Positions 35,525 to 45,862 of a stretch of DNA of 64,000 nt are shown here, piece by piece (within the stretch, counting starts at the first letter, position 1; every line of letters starts with the position of its first letter). A model generated the notes under the pieces. The model saw only the letters and a list, made by a program, of their open reading frames with translations, had not been told where the DNA came from and made no database searches. Source of the DNA: Lycium barbarum (lineage: Eukaryota; Streptophyta; Magnoliopsida; Solanales; Solanaceae). Made by a program: the position numbers and the translations under genes. The DNA is taken from NCBI RefSeq assembly GCF_019175385.1, contig NC_083341.1:24870203-24934202 (forward strand), written 5' to 3'.

Positions 35525-36778
35525 ATGGCTGACAACAAAAATTTCCATTCTGCTTTAACCGTCACGAATGTGAAATCTTTAATCCCAATCACTCTAGACA
35601 TGGAAACCGGCCATTATCACGAATAGGTGACACTATTCAAAGTTCTATCCCGCGTCCACTCCGTACTTGAACACATCATACCACCAACTGACACCACTGA
35701 ACTCACCGCATACAACGCAACAAAGGCAGCTAACCTTCCGCTCGGGAAACGGCTAGATGCGGTGGTCCTTCAATGGATATACGCCACCGTATCCCATGAT
35801 ATTCTTACCTCTATTCTCGTGGCGGGTGATGTTGCAGAGAAGGCTTGGAATCGAGTTGCTCAACTTTTCCAAGATAACAAGCACTCAAGGGCAGCGTACC
35901 TTGAAACTGAATTCACCACCACAAAAATGGCCGACTTCGGCTCGGTTATGGCCTATTATAATAGGCTCAAGTCTCTCTCGGATCAGCTTGCCAACGTGGG
36001 GTCGCCGGTGTCCGACCAACGTCTGGTCTTACGCCTCCTTGCAGGCTTACCGGAGACATATGCACACTTTGTCACCACCATCCAGCAGAAGGATGTGCTG
36101 CCCGCTTTCTCTGAAGTGTGCTCCAGACTCAAGCTCGAAGACACAGCAGCCAAGGAACGTGCCCGCGATTCCAGTCTCGCGGCTCTACTTGTTGATAATG
36201 ATACTCCCTCCCCGCCACCTGGCGGCAACAATAATCCAACTAACCGTCGTGATAATAATCGTGGCAGGAATTCTAACAGGAACAAGGGAAAGGGGAACAA
36301 CAACAACAACCGCGGGAAATTCGGCAGCGGCGGCGGCGGACAGACCAGCAACGGCCAGTGGCCGACGGGACAGCCACCGGCAGGGGGCTACTACTGGCCT
36401 GCCTGGCCGCCCCAGCAGTAGCCAATGCCCCCCTGCCCATATCCGACGAGACAGTGGCAGCAGCGTCCCACCACACCGCGGCCCGGCAGCGGCATTCTCG
36501 GTGCGGGTCCACGACCTCAGCAAGCCTATTCCATGCATGGTCCGACCTATTCTGGGTACACTCCGACAGACGTGGAGGCAGCCATGCACACTCTGTCCAT
36601 GCATCAACCGGATGATAATTGGTACATGGACACCGGAGCGACTTCCCACATGACTGCCAACTCAGGTACTCTCACATCTTATTTTAATTTGAGCAATAAT
36701 TCTGGAATCATTATTGGTAATGGTAGCACTATTCCAATTCGAGGCTATGGTCATACATCCCTACCCCCCCCCCCCTAA
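35525..36778 (+). pseudogene. Copia gag and protease
   Basis: From ATG 35525 (MADNKNFHSALTVTNVKSLI) through an in-frame TAG at 35624, then UBN2/gag-type sequence: WNRVAQLFQDNKHSRAAYLE, KSLSDQLANVGSPVSDQRLV, LLAGLPETYAHFVTTI. A Gly/Asn/Arg-rich stretch without a CCHC knuckle follows. A second TAG sits at 36419. Protease follows in the same frame: NWYMDTGATSHMTANSG, with catalytic DTGA. The frame is lost at a run of 12 C (36764-36775). Both TAGs fall where related copies are expected to have Trp (TGG), a G-to-A pattern; that is inference. Confidence 0.88.
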
Positions 36779-38027
36779 TCATCAATTACGTCTCCGAAAT
36801 GTCTTGCATGCTCCAAAACTCATCAAAAACCTTATTTCCGTACGTAAATTCACTAAGGACAATAATTTTTCTGTTGAGTTTGATCCTCTTGGGTTTTCTG
36901 TGAAGGATTTACCGACAGGGAGCCGTCTAATAAGATGTGAGAGCACCAGAGAATTGTATCCTATCATTGCCACAAAATGGACCACTCTACCATCCACCTT
37001 CATTGTCGCATCACCTAGCTTGTGGCATTCCCGACTCGGCCATCCGGGAAATGCTATCCTTAGTTCTCTTCGTAGTAATGCCTTAATTGAATGTAATAGA
37101 GCCCGAACTTCTTTTTGGATCTCTTGTCCTTTGGGGAAACATGTTAAATTGACATTTTATGATTCATTGTCATTTACTACTATGCCGTTTGATATCATTC
37201 ATAGTGATTTATGGACATCTCCTGTTTTAAGTTCTAATGGGCACCACTATTATGTTTTCTTTCTTGATGATTATAGTAATTTTCTTGGGACTTTTCCAAT
37301 CTCTAACAAGTCCCAAGTCTATTCCACTTTTCTATCTTTTAAGGCATTAATACGGACTCAATTCGAAAGAGACATTAAAAACATTCAATGTGATAATGGG
37401 CGGGAGTTCGCCAATGGGCATTTTCAATCTTTTTGCGCCTCAAATGGTTTAAATTTCCGATTTTCTTGCCCCCATACCTCTCCTCAAAACGGCAAAGCGG
37501 AAAGAAAAATTAAATTCATTAACAACATAGTGCGCACTCTTCTTGTCCACTCTTCCATGCCCCCCTCTTTTTGGCATCATGCTCTCCAAATGGCCACATA
37601 CCTCCTTAATGTACTTCCCACCAAAGTCCTTGGGTATAAATCACCAACGTAAGTTCTCTATCAACGAACCCCCTCCTATTCTCATCTCCGGGTTTTTGGG
37701 TGTCTATGCTATCCACTTTTCCCATCTACAACTATTCATAAGTTACAAGCAAGATTCACCCCGTGTGTATTTTTGGGCTATCCGTTGAATCATAGAGGAT
37801 ATAAATGTTATGATTTATCCACCAACAAAATCATCATCTCAAGGCATGTCATCTTTGAGGAAACTCAATTTCCCTTCTCCAAATTGCACTCACCAACCTC
37901 AACTTCTTATGATTTTTTGGACCATGGGATTTCTCCATATACCCTGCATTTTCTGTCAGAGCCTCCTCCACCCTTCGTTCCCTCGGTCCAGCCCATCCCT
38001 CCCCCCTCCCCCCCGCTGCTCCACCCG
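36776..38027 (+). pseudogene. Copia GAG-pre-integrase and integrase
   Basis: In the frame after the C run: LRNVLHAPKLIKNLISVRKF, then LWHSRLGHPG (pre-integrase H...H). Catalytic core: FDIIHSDLW (first D), CDNGREFAN (second D), and NGKAERKIKFI (E). A TAA at 37650 interrupts after LGYKSPT, then VFGCLCYPLF...FLGYPLNHRGYKCYDL continues in frame to a TGA at 38028, where a frameshift in a proline-rich C-run region leads into RT. The enzyme would insert the cDNA in nuclear DNA. Confidence 0.88.
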
Positions 38028-39772
38028 TGACTTCCCAGCAACCCTCTCCCCCCACTGCCCAGCAGTCCAACCCCACGGTCACTGCCCCACAACCCCTACC
38101 CCCCACTGCCCCACCCGTGACTGCCCAGCAGCCCACCCGCATGGTCACTAGAAGCCAACATGGGATTTTTAAGCCCAAACAACCATTCAACTTAAATACT
38201 TCTAGCACTCCCTCCATCTCGCCTATCCCACGAAATCCTGTCAGTGCTCTAAATGACCACAATTGGAAAGCTGCCATGGTTGATGAATATAATGCTCTAA
38301 TTAGTAATAAGACGTGGGAGTTGGTTCCACGTCCCACTGATGTGAATCTTATTCGTTCTATGTGGATTTTTCGTCATAAAAAGAAATCTGATGGTTCTTT
38401 TGAGAGGCACAAAGCCCGTCTTGTCTGTGATGGAAGGTCTCAACAGGTTGGAGTTGACTACGATGAGACTTTCAGTCCGGTTGTCAAACCGGATACTATT
38501 CGCGTTGTCTTGAGCATTGCACTTGCACATTCTTGGCCCATTCATCAGTTGGACGTCAAGAATTCTTTCCTACACGGTAATCTTAATGAGACTGTTTATA
38601 TGCATCAGCCTATTGGGTTTAAGGATCCAAAGCATCCACATCATGTCTGTCTCTTGAAGAAATCGTTGTACGGACTTAAGCAAGCTCCTCGTGCATGGTT
38701 CCAACGCTTTGCAGACTATGTCTCCACTATTGGTTTTTCACATAGCCGATCTGATCACTCTCTCTTTATTTATTGTCGAGGTTCTGACATTGCTTACATT
38801 CTGCTATATGTTGATGATATTATTCTCACAGCTTCCTCAGATGCTCTCAGAAAATCCATCATATCTCTGCTTAGTGCCGAATTTGCTATGAAGGATTTGG
38901 GCCCTCAAAGCTATTTTCTGGGTATCACTGTTACCCGGACTTCACACGGCATATTTCTCTCTCAGAAAAATTATGCAGCAGATATTATAGAGCGTGCGGG
39001 CATGACTGCCTGTAAGCCAAGTCAGACACCGGTCGACACCAAAGCCAAACTTGGTGCCACGGCCGGGCCTTCTTGCGATGATCCCACCCAATATCGTAAG
39101 TTGGCCGACGCGTTGCAATACCTTACCTTTACAAGACCAGACATCTCCTATGCGGTTCAACAAGTATGCCTTCACATGCATGATCCAAAGGTTGCACATA
39201 TGCATGCTCTTAAACGCATAGTCCGATACATTCAAGGTACTATTGAGTTTGGTCTCCATCTGTACAAATCCTCCATTTCCTCTCTTGTTTCTTATACAAA
39301 TGCAGATTGGGGTAGTTGTCCAGACACTCGCCGATCCACATCAGGTTACTGTGTCTTCCTTGGCGATAATCTCCTCTCATGGTCATCCAAACGGCAACCT
39401 ACTATGTCTAAGTCGAGTGCCGAGGCCGAATACCGTGACGTCGCTAATGTCGTCTCTGAGTCCTGTTGGCTTCGCAACCTTCTTTTGGAGCTCCGTTGTC
39501 CCATCCGGACAGCTACATTGGTTTATTGTGATAATGTTAGTGCCATATACCTATCAGGTAATCCAGTTCAGCACCAACGCACTAAACATATTGAGATGGA
39601 CATACATTTCGTACGTGAGAAAGTTGCCCGTGGAGAAGTTCGTGTTCTTCACGTCCCGTCCCGTTACCAGATCGCAGATATCTTCACTAAAGGTCTTCCG
39701 CGCGTGCTCTTTGATGATTTCAGGGACAGTCTAAGCGTACGACAACCTCCCGCTTCGACTGCGGGGGTGTGA
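38027..39772 (+). CDS. Copia reverse transcriptase and RNase H (open 581-codon frame)
   Basis: One open frame holds the whole RT and RNase H: NHNWKAAMVDEYNALISNKT-like start (DHNWKAAM), WIFRHKKKSDGSFERHKARL, DYDETFSPVVKP, LDVKNSFLHGNLNETVYM, KKSLYGLKQAPRAWF, catalytic LLYVDDIILT, LGITVTRTSHGIFLSQKNYA, and RNase H with YTNADWGSCPDTRRSTSGYC, SSAEAEYRDVANVV, KHIEMDIHFVREKV, ADIFTKGLP. The usual SDADW is TNADWG here, with Asn for one Asp/Ser position. This is the only long intact part of the element; without upstream in-frame gag it is not expected to be expressed as a normal polyprotein. Confidence 0.9.
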   Translation: MTSQQPSPPTAQQSNPTVTAPQPLPPTAPPVTAQQPTRMVTRSQHGIFKPKQPFNLNTSSTPSISPIPRNPVSALNDHNWKAAMVDEYNALISNKTWELVPRPTDVNLIRSMWIFRHKKKSDGSFERHKARLVCDGRSQQVGVDYDETFSPVVKPDTIRVVLSIALAHSWPIHQLDVKNSFLHGNLNETVYMHQPIGFKDPKHPHHVCLLKKSLYGLKQAPRAWFQRFADYVSTIGFSHSRSDHSLFIYCRGSDIAYILLYVDDIILTASSDALRKSIISLLSAEFAMKDLGPQSYFLGITVTRTSHGIFLSQKNYAADIIERAGMTACKPSQTPVDTKAKLGATAGPSCDDPTQYRKLADALQYLTFTRPDISYAVQQVCLHMHDPKVAHMHALKRIVRYIQGTIEFGLHLYKSSISSLVSYTNADWGSCPDTRRSTSGYCVFLGDNLLSWSSKRQPTMSKSSAEAEYRDVANVVSESCWLRNLLLELRCPIRTATLVYCDNVSAIYLSGNPVQHQRTKHIEMDIHFVREKVARGEVRVLHVPSRYQIADIFTKGLPRVLFDDFRDSLSVRQPPASTAGV

Positions 39773-39933
39773 TAGACTATGTAATAGTCTATGTAAATAT
39801 TGTAAATATTCTCTTCCTTATGTATAGTAATTAGGTCCTATAATTTAGCCGAGTATCATTCTGATAGTGAGATACCTACTTTGTATATAATGACTTTCAT
39901 ACATCAATACAAATCACGGATTGATTTCCTACA
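39770..39933 (+). repeat. Copia 3' LTR
   Basis: Same 164 bp as the 5' copy; its first bases provide the stop codon region of the RT frame. Confidence 0.95.
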
Positions 39934-40310
39934 GTTAGGTTTGACGGAAATGGTGAGAAAAATATTTAATAATAAACACCAAGAAAGTCCACCAAATACA
40001 AAAAACTGCACTAGACATTACAAAGATATAAAAATTAGCAGAACTTACATCTCAAAAAGTTGCACCAAACTCTTAAAATAAATAAAAAATAGTAGAAGCT
40101 ACAAAAAGGTTACCTTTAAAAGTGAGTTCCCGCTAATTTCCTTGTTTCATAGTTAATCTAACAGAAAGTGTTTAATAAATATTTAGAGGATACTAAAAGT
40201 ATTAACTTTTCACAAACTTAAAAGATAAAGTTGTTCAGTACATACTTAAGGGGCTATTCTGAACCTAGTCAGTAAAGGGACCATATTTGTCATTTTCTCC
40301 ATCAATTAAT

Positions 40311-41540
40311 ATACATTCCTTTATCTCATTAAATAAATGTTATCTTTCTTTCACCTGTAAACATATCGAATAATTAACTTTGTTTATTGAGACTTGCGCA
40401 AATAAAAAAGAGATCACCTAAACTAGTTTTTTCTTTTTCTTTTTTTGCTTAGTTTCGTACCATAATCTTCTATGATTTTCATCACAATTTAAACATCATT
40501 AGGTCACATCTGCTATGAATATTCTTAAACAGCAAAATGAAAAACATTTATCATTTATGTTTGTTCCTTGACAAAGACTGTGATGTTTACTTGTGTAAAT
40601 GATTCTCCCTAGCCAACTTGTCTTCTAACGTTGTCCAAGCGGTATACCTCTGGGTTCTGGAGTGGAAGCTTTTAGCTTCGGTATACTTCAAGGCACTATC
40701 TTAGCTTTCCATTGGTTTCTTTCCCATGCGTAATTGAAATTTCTGGAGAGTAATATATTTGTATACTGACAAGATCGGTTTATTATTTTTTGAAGGTCGA
40801 TCTCTCTCTCAGATGAACCATATCGTTAAGAGAAATTAAATCATGAAGACACCAATTATGTGGTACAGCTGGTATTGTAAAGTCAGGCTCTTAGAATGTA
40901 ACCAAAAAAAAAAAAAAAAAAGGCACCGTAATAAGAAGCATTAGATTTATCTGAATAGTTTTCTATAAAAGTTGATCTTGTTGAGAAATTGAAATCTTAC
41001 TTCATAACTTTCAAGGAATTATAGCCAAGCAAAGGTTCGGTCCAATTTTGACGCCCACTTATGATGTACCAAACAAACTCCATCATTGTCTAAGAATTTT
41101 TCTAAATTTTATCCAAATGCAAAAGAAGATGTGATATTTACACACGAATTATGTATGTGAATAGACAATGAATAAGAAGAAACAATTACACGTTATTCGA
41201 ATCTATAGGATCTTGTTAATACCAAAATTTGGGTTTGGATAACTGTCGTTAAATCTATTTTAATTTTTGTTGTGTGGAAGTAATATACAACTCTACAACG
41301 ATTTTGTGCGACGAGTAATATAAGTTGTAATATGATATCTGTTAATTCTATAAAATGTTAAACCTAATTTTAGTAACCTCTGAAGAGGGAAATAAACCAT
41401 TGTATTTTGGAATATAATTTTCTTAAAAAGCAACCGTGATTCCACTTTTAATGATATTGGGACAGTTATAACATGTTGTACTTGTTTTAGTTAATTCGGT
41501 AATATCTTATTAGGCAGTAAATGGATTATGGAACTGGTCA
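40311..41540. other. Gene-free interval
   Basis: AT-rich. It includes an A run at about 40902-40921. I see no coding frame or known repeat. Confidence 0.4.
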
Positions 41541-41559
41541 ATAAATTTGTTAGCACAAC

Positions 41560-41645
41560 ATACAAGTAGAGTGTACCCAGACTTTACCCCTACCTTGAGA
41601 GGTAGAGAGGTTGTTTCCGGTTACCTTTAGCACAAGAGGTCAATA
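41560..41645 (-). mobile_element. SINE-like fragment
   Basis: gtgtacccagactttacccctaccttgagaggtagagaggttgtttcc resembles a phrase common in Solanaceae SINE-derived sequence (recall, not computed). Short and decayed. Confidence 0.4.
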
Positions 41646-41984
41646 AATTTATCCTAACTAAAAATATCTATCCCCAAATATTCATCAACGACAAATTGAA
41701 ATTGTATGAAAACAACATATATACCTTCCATTCAACAAATTCAATAGAAGACAATCATTTATTTCTCAACAACATATTCTTTCCCCGTCTTACCTATCAG
41801 AAGCAAGAGAACTAAAAAAGGACCACACTAGTTCAACAACAAAATAGGGAGCATTCTCCTTTAAATGGCCCTACACAATACAAATTTAGATTAATCCGAC
41901 CAGTGCATTCTCAATACCAGATACATAAACCAAATAAAAAAATGTTGTTAGGCTTCTTTTAATTAATTATTATGAAGTTTGAAT

Positions 41985-42087
41985 TAGACTCAGAATTACC
42001 CTAATGCAAAGACTAATGATTGCTTCCACGACTCGAACTCGTGCTCTATTGATCACAAAGAAACAACTTTACGGTTGGTCTAAGGTA
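41985..42087 (-). mobile_element. tRNA-derived SINE head (TS-like)
   Basis: On the minus strand an internal promoter pattern is visible: accttagaccaaccgtaaagtt (A-box region), then the B-box-like gagttcgagtcgtgg. The spacing and sequence resemble the Lys-tRNA-related head of the Solanaceae TS family. The tRNA fold is degraded, so it is not a tRNA gene. Confidence 0.55.
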
Positions 42088-42334
42088 TGTCAACACGAAA
42101 TAAAGAAAATAACGTATTCAAAAGCCATAGGTAAAACCATCTATTTTTCACCTAAAATAATAATAAAAGTTTGGATGATTTCTTCTAATTTTTAAATATG
42201 TAAATTTCATTTTAAAGTGTCATAATATTGTACACCCTTCTACATGAATATATTTATAATTATAAAATAGGCGTAACACATAGATAGATCTGTGTATATA
42301 TATATATATCCATTCCATTCCAATATATATCCTT

Positions 42335-42340
<6 letters not shown>

Positions 42341-42399
<59 letters not shown>
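42341..42399. repeat. (TA)n microsatellite
   Basis: Long TA run inside the second Helitron; a second long run is at about 43697-43761. Confidence 0.95.
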
Positions 42400-42401
<2 letters not shown>

Positions 42402-42402
<1 letters not shown>

Positions 42403-43689
42403 AAGTTTTAGATACGGAGCACAAACTATAATATTATATTAAACGTGTTTTGAACATAATATATGTGTATATAAAGAAATTGTGGGCCCCATAATTCTAA
42501 TATATATATATATATATATATATAAAGTTTTAGATACGGAGCACAAACTACAATGTTATATTAATCGTATTTTGAATATAATATATGTATATATATTATA
42601 TGCATAAAAATAGTACAAACTAATAATGTCCAAAAAAAAAAAACTGCACCCCATAAAGGGTGGACCTCATACCAAACAACATGAAGCAATATTAAAAAAA
42701 AAAAAAAAAAAAGGACAAAAAAAAGTAGAACCCACCATCTCCAAACTCACTGTAAAAAAAGTGCTCATACTAAACAACATCAAACAATTTAAAAAAAAAA
42801 TAAAAGACAACAAAAAGTGGAACCCACCATCTCCAAACTCACTGTAAAAAAAAAGTGGACCCCATATTAACAAAATCAAGCAATATTTAAAAAAAAAAGA
42901 AGTGAACCCCATATTAAAAAAAAAACTAATGTAAAAAAAAAATTGCAGATTTTGTATTCGTAGTAAACACTAATATAATAAAGTTCCTAATATAATAAAG
43001 TTTTAAATAAGGAGCACAAACTACAATATTATATTAATCGTGTTTTGAACATAGTATCCCATATTGACAAAATCAAGCGATATATAAAAAAAAAAAAAAA
43101 AAAAAAAATTAGCCCAATCGGCTCTTCTTAATAGTAGAAATATAATAAAGTTTTAAATACGGAGCACAAACTACAATGTTATATTAATCGTGTTTTGAAC
43201 ATAGTATCTCATATTGACAACATCAAGCAATATATATAAAAAAATTATGGGCCCCATAATTCTAATATATATATATATATAAAAAAGTTTTAGATACGGA
43301 ACACAAACTACAATGTTATATTAATCGTGTTTTGAACATAGTATATGTATATATATTATATGCATAAAAATAGTGCAAACTAATAATGTCCAAAAAAAAA
43401 AACTGCACCCCATAAAGGGTGGACCTCATACTAAACAACATCAAGCAAAATTAAAAAAAAAAAACAAAAACAAAAAAAAAAAAATGAAACCCACCATCTC
43501 CAAACTCACTGTAAAAAAAAAAAAAAAAAAAAAAGTGGACCTCATATTAACAAAATCAAGCAATATCAAAAAAAAAGTGAACCTCATATTAAAAAAAAAA
43601 AGTGTAGACTTTGTATTCGTAGTAAACACTAATATACTAAAGTTTTAAATACGGAGTACAAACTACAATGTTATATTAATCGTGTTTTG

Positions 43690-43765
<76 letters not shown>

Positions 43766-44545
43766 TAAAAATAGTGCAAATTAATAATGTTAAAAAAAAA
43801 ATGCGCTTCATATTAAAAAATCAAACAATATTCATGTAATTTTCAAAGTATCTCATTAAGTCAATAATGATGGATTCATTGCGACGTGAGTGTCAATCCA
43901 TTAGTGGGAGCAAATGAAATTACTTTCCTTCAAAAAGTTAAGTAGTCAAATATTTATATTTTAAAATAAGATAAAACTTAATTACTTTTTTATTTTTATT
44001 CTTAGTATAATAAATGTGAAAAGAGATTAATGTCGTAAAACAATATATAAAATGGAGATCAAATAATGAATAAGATAAATTAGTCAAATTATAATTCTAA
44101 TCGACGTTTTCTTAAAAAAAACCATCCAAAAGACAACATGATAAGTAAAATGAGCTAAACCGAGAATATTTATCAAAAATTAAAAAATAGTATTTCTTCG
44201 TTTAAATAGAAAATTAATTTTTACTTTGTTTCGTTTTAAACATGTAAAATTAGTTTAATAATTGGAATTAGAATTATCCAAATCAAAATTTGATAAAAAA
44301 TAATAAGTATTTTACACCTTTAAATTAATCGAATTAAAATTGAAAGTATCAACTGATGCTTAAATATTGCTATTGTTTTATCTCAAAGAGAAAAAAATAG
44401 TTTCCTTTTAAACAAGTCTTCTCTTTTAAAAAATATTAATAAATTTGTCGATTTTGTATTCGTAGCAAACATTAATATAATAAAATTTTAGATACGGAGC
44501 ACAAACTACAATGTTATATTAATCGTGTTTTGAACATAATATATA
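42402..44545. repeat. Seven dispersed copies of a ~60-bp unit
   Basis: Copies begin near 42402, 42525, 42979, 43147, 43286, 43638 and 44481. Each reads aagttttagatacggagcac, then aaactacaatgttatattaa and tcgtgttttgaacata. Two longer blocks (about 42600-42860 and 43350-43600) also match, with A runs and ctgcaccccataaagggtgg. Confidence 0.85.
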
Positions 44546-44727
44546 CTCTATATATATATATAAAATCACTATTCAAAGATAACTACATATACATAGATGC
44601 ACTATAATCTAAAGTGTTAAGCCCGTGCGCAACACGGGCATAGACCGTCTAGTATATTTATAATTATAAAATAGGCGTAACACATTGATAGATCCATGAA
44701 TTTGCCAGCGTATTCTATTTAGACATA

Positions 44728-44990
44728 GAGCCCGTTTGGATTGGCTTACAGCTTAAAGCTGTTTGCAGCTTATAAGCTGAAAAAAATAAGTTGGGGTAGT
44801 CCAACTTATTTTTTTTGGCTTATAAGCTGTTTTCAGCTTATAAGCTGCTTTAGATAAACTAAGTCAAATGGGTCCAATTATTTTTTTGAGCTTATTTTAA
44901 GCATAAAATGACTTTAAGCTGGCCAGCCAAACACTCAAAAAAGCTGAAAACAGCTTATAAGCCAACTTATAAGCCAATCCAAACGGGCTC
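44728..44990. mobile_element. MITE with long perfect terminal inverted repeats
   Basis: The ends GAGCCCGTTTGGATTGGCTT and the exact inverse (44971-44990). Inner arms (cagcttataagctg) are also self-complementary, so the 263 bp can fold almost fully. ATA lies on both sides (44725-44727, 44991-44993), a possible 3-bp TSD. Confidence 0.85.
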
Positions 44991-44993
44991 ATA

Positions 44994-45862
44994 TATACGA
45001 GGGGTCTTACCAGTTAAACACTTGAATTGTGCCAATCAGACACGTATTTCCCAATTATAGATAATATATAAAATGCGTGAACGCCGCTCGCTATGATGTG
45101 GCAAAAGCAACCAATAATAGAAAGACAAGTCACAGTAAAGGAAATAAGTCAGAATTTGTAAGGAAAAACAAAAACAGAAAATGAGTGGACCGGAAAAGAA
45201 AAGAATCCCGGCGCTCTTCCTTTCGACAAATTCCTAGAAGTGTAGAGTCTAAAGGAACTTTTGACAGTCAAAGCAACAGTTAACAATGGCTTGATATAGT
45301 TCTCTATAGACAATCATCCATTTTGGACCATGGGATGATCCTCGAAACTCGGCCTCCTCTCGCCCGTTGAAAGGCTTGTCGGCAAAAATGGCACTTTCAG
45401 TCATTTTGCTAACAATATGAACATAAAATTTAAGCCCCACCATCCAATAACCCACTACAAAGCCTAATGGCATTTTAATCATGGAACCTTTTGAATCTTC
45501 AGAATCATTTATCCCAGCGAGCTTAGGATCGGAAAATATGGCTATTCCGACGACTTCTAGAAACAAGGTCACCGTCAGCCTTTATCCTTCATCAAAGGAA
45601 CACCAAAGAAGCATTAATTTTCTTGCTTTATTTTTGGGCGTATTTCTGAAGTTCGGTGAAAATTTGTTGTTTTTATTTGAGAATGTGTTGGATTTCTGGT
45701 GATTCAAAAGATTGTTGGAAAGTTCCAACACTCAACAAACCCTGCCCATACAGTACATCATGCCTAATTTTAGGCCGAAATTTCGGAGAAGAAGACCGAA
45801 AATTTATTTCTCCGGCAAAATTGGAAAATTTCGAGCTAAAGTTAATGGTTCTTCAAGGTTAC
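44994..45862. other. Interval with one unrecognised 107-codon minus frame
   Basis: The minus frame 45572-45249 encodes MTLFLEVVGIAIFSDPKLAG... with no motif I can name. The overlapping plus frame 45481-45702 is no better. Could be a captured gene fragment or chance. The right end abuts a gypsy LTR. Confidence 0.3.

Larger units (their letters stand above)
35286..39933 (+). mobile_element. Ty1/copia retrotransposon (probably Ale lineage), complete but defective
   Basis: 164-bp LTRs (35286-35449, 39770-39933) that I read as identical. A Met-tRNA PBS starts directly at 35450 (TGGTATCAGAC), a purine tract (gcgggggtg) lies before 39770, and there is a perfect TSD GTTAG (35281-35285, 39934-39938). 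Total 4648 bp. Domain order gag, protease, integrase, RT, RNase H is that of copia, and the very short LTR with Met PBS fits the Ale group. The coding region has three stop codons and two frameshifts. Confidence 0.92.
35130..40310. mobile_element. Fold-back MITE carrying the copia element
   Basis: 35137-35230 and the complement of about 40200-40305 match over ~90 bp (gagaaatgacaaaaat, taggttcaaaataatccctt, aagtatgcagtgaac against near-identical inverse copies). Without the copia insertion the unit is about 530 bp. Confidence 0.65.
42289..44652 (+). mobile_element. Non-autonomous Helitron filled with tandem repeats
   Basis: The 3' end is clear: hairpin GCCCGTG-CGCAA-CACGGGC (44621-44639), then nine bases and CTAG|T (44649-44653). 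The 5' end is tentative (A|TCTGTGTATATATA at 42289). The inside is seven copies of a ~60-bp motif, (TA)n blocks and A-rich runs. No Rep/helicase. A ~40-bp sequence is present on both sides (42249-42290 and 44653-44690). Confidence 0.55.

Noticed and set aside
35757..36653. 298-codon plus frame and the 122-154 codon minus frames over copia gag
   Set aside because: Shadows of the gag frame, which carries recognisable motifs.
42015..42087. Possible tRNA gene (B-box-like gttcgagtc on the minus strand)
   Set aside because: No acceptable cloverleaf or acceptor stem; it matches a SINE head better.
42626..43648. Lysine-rich plus frames and Phe-rich minus frames
   Set aside because: Products of A runs in Helitron repeats.
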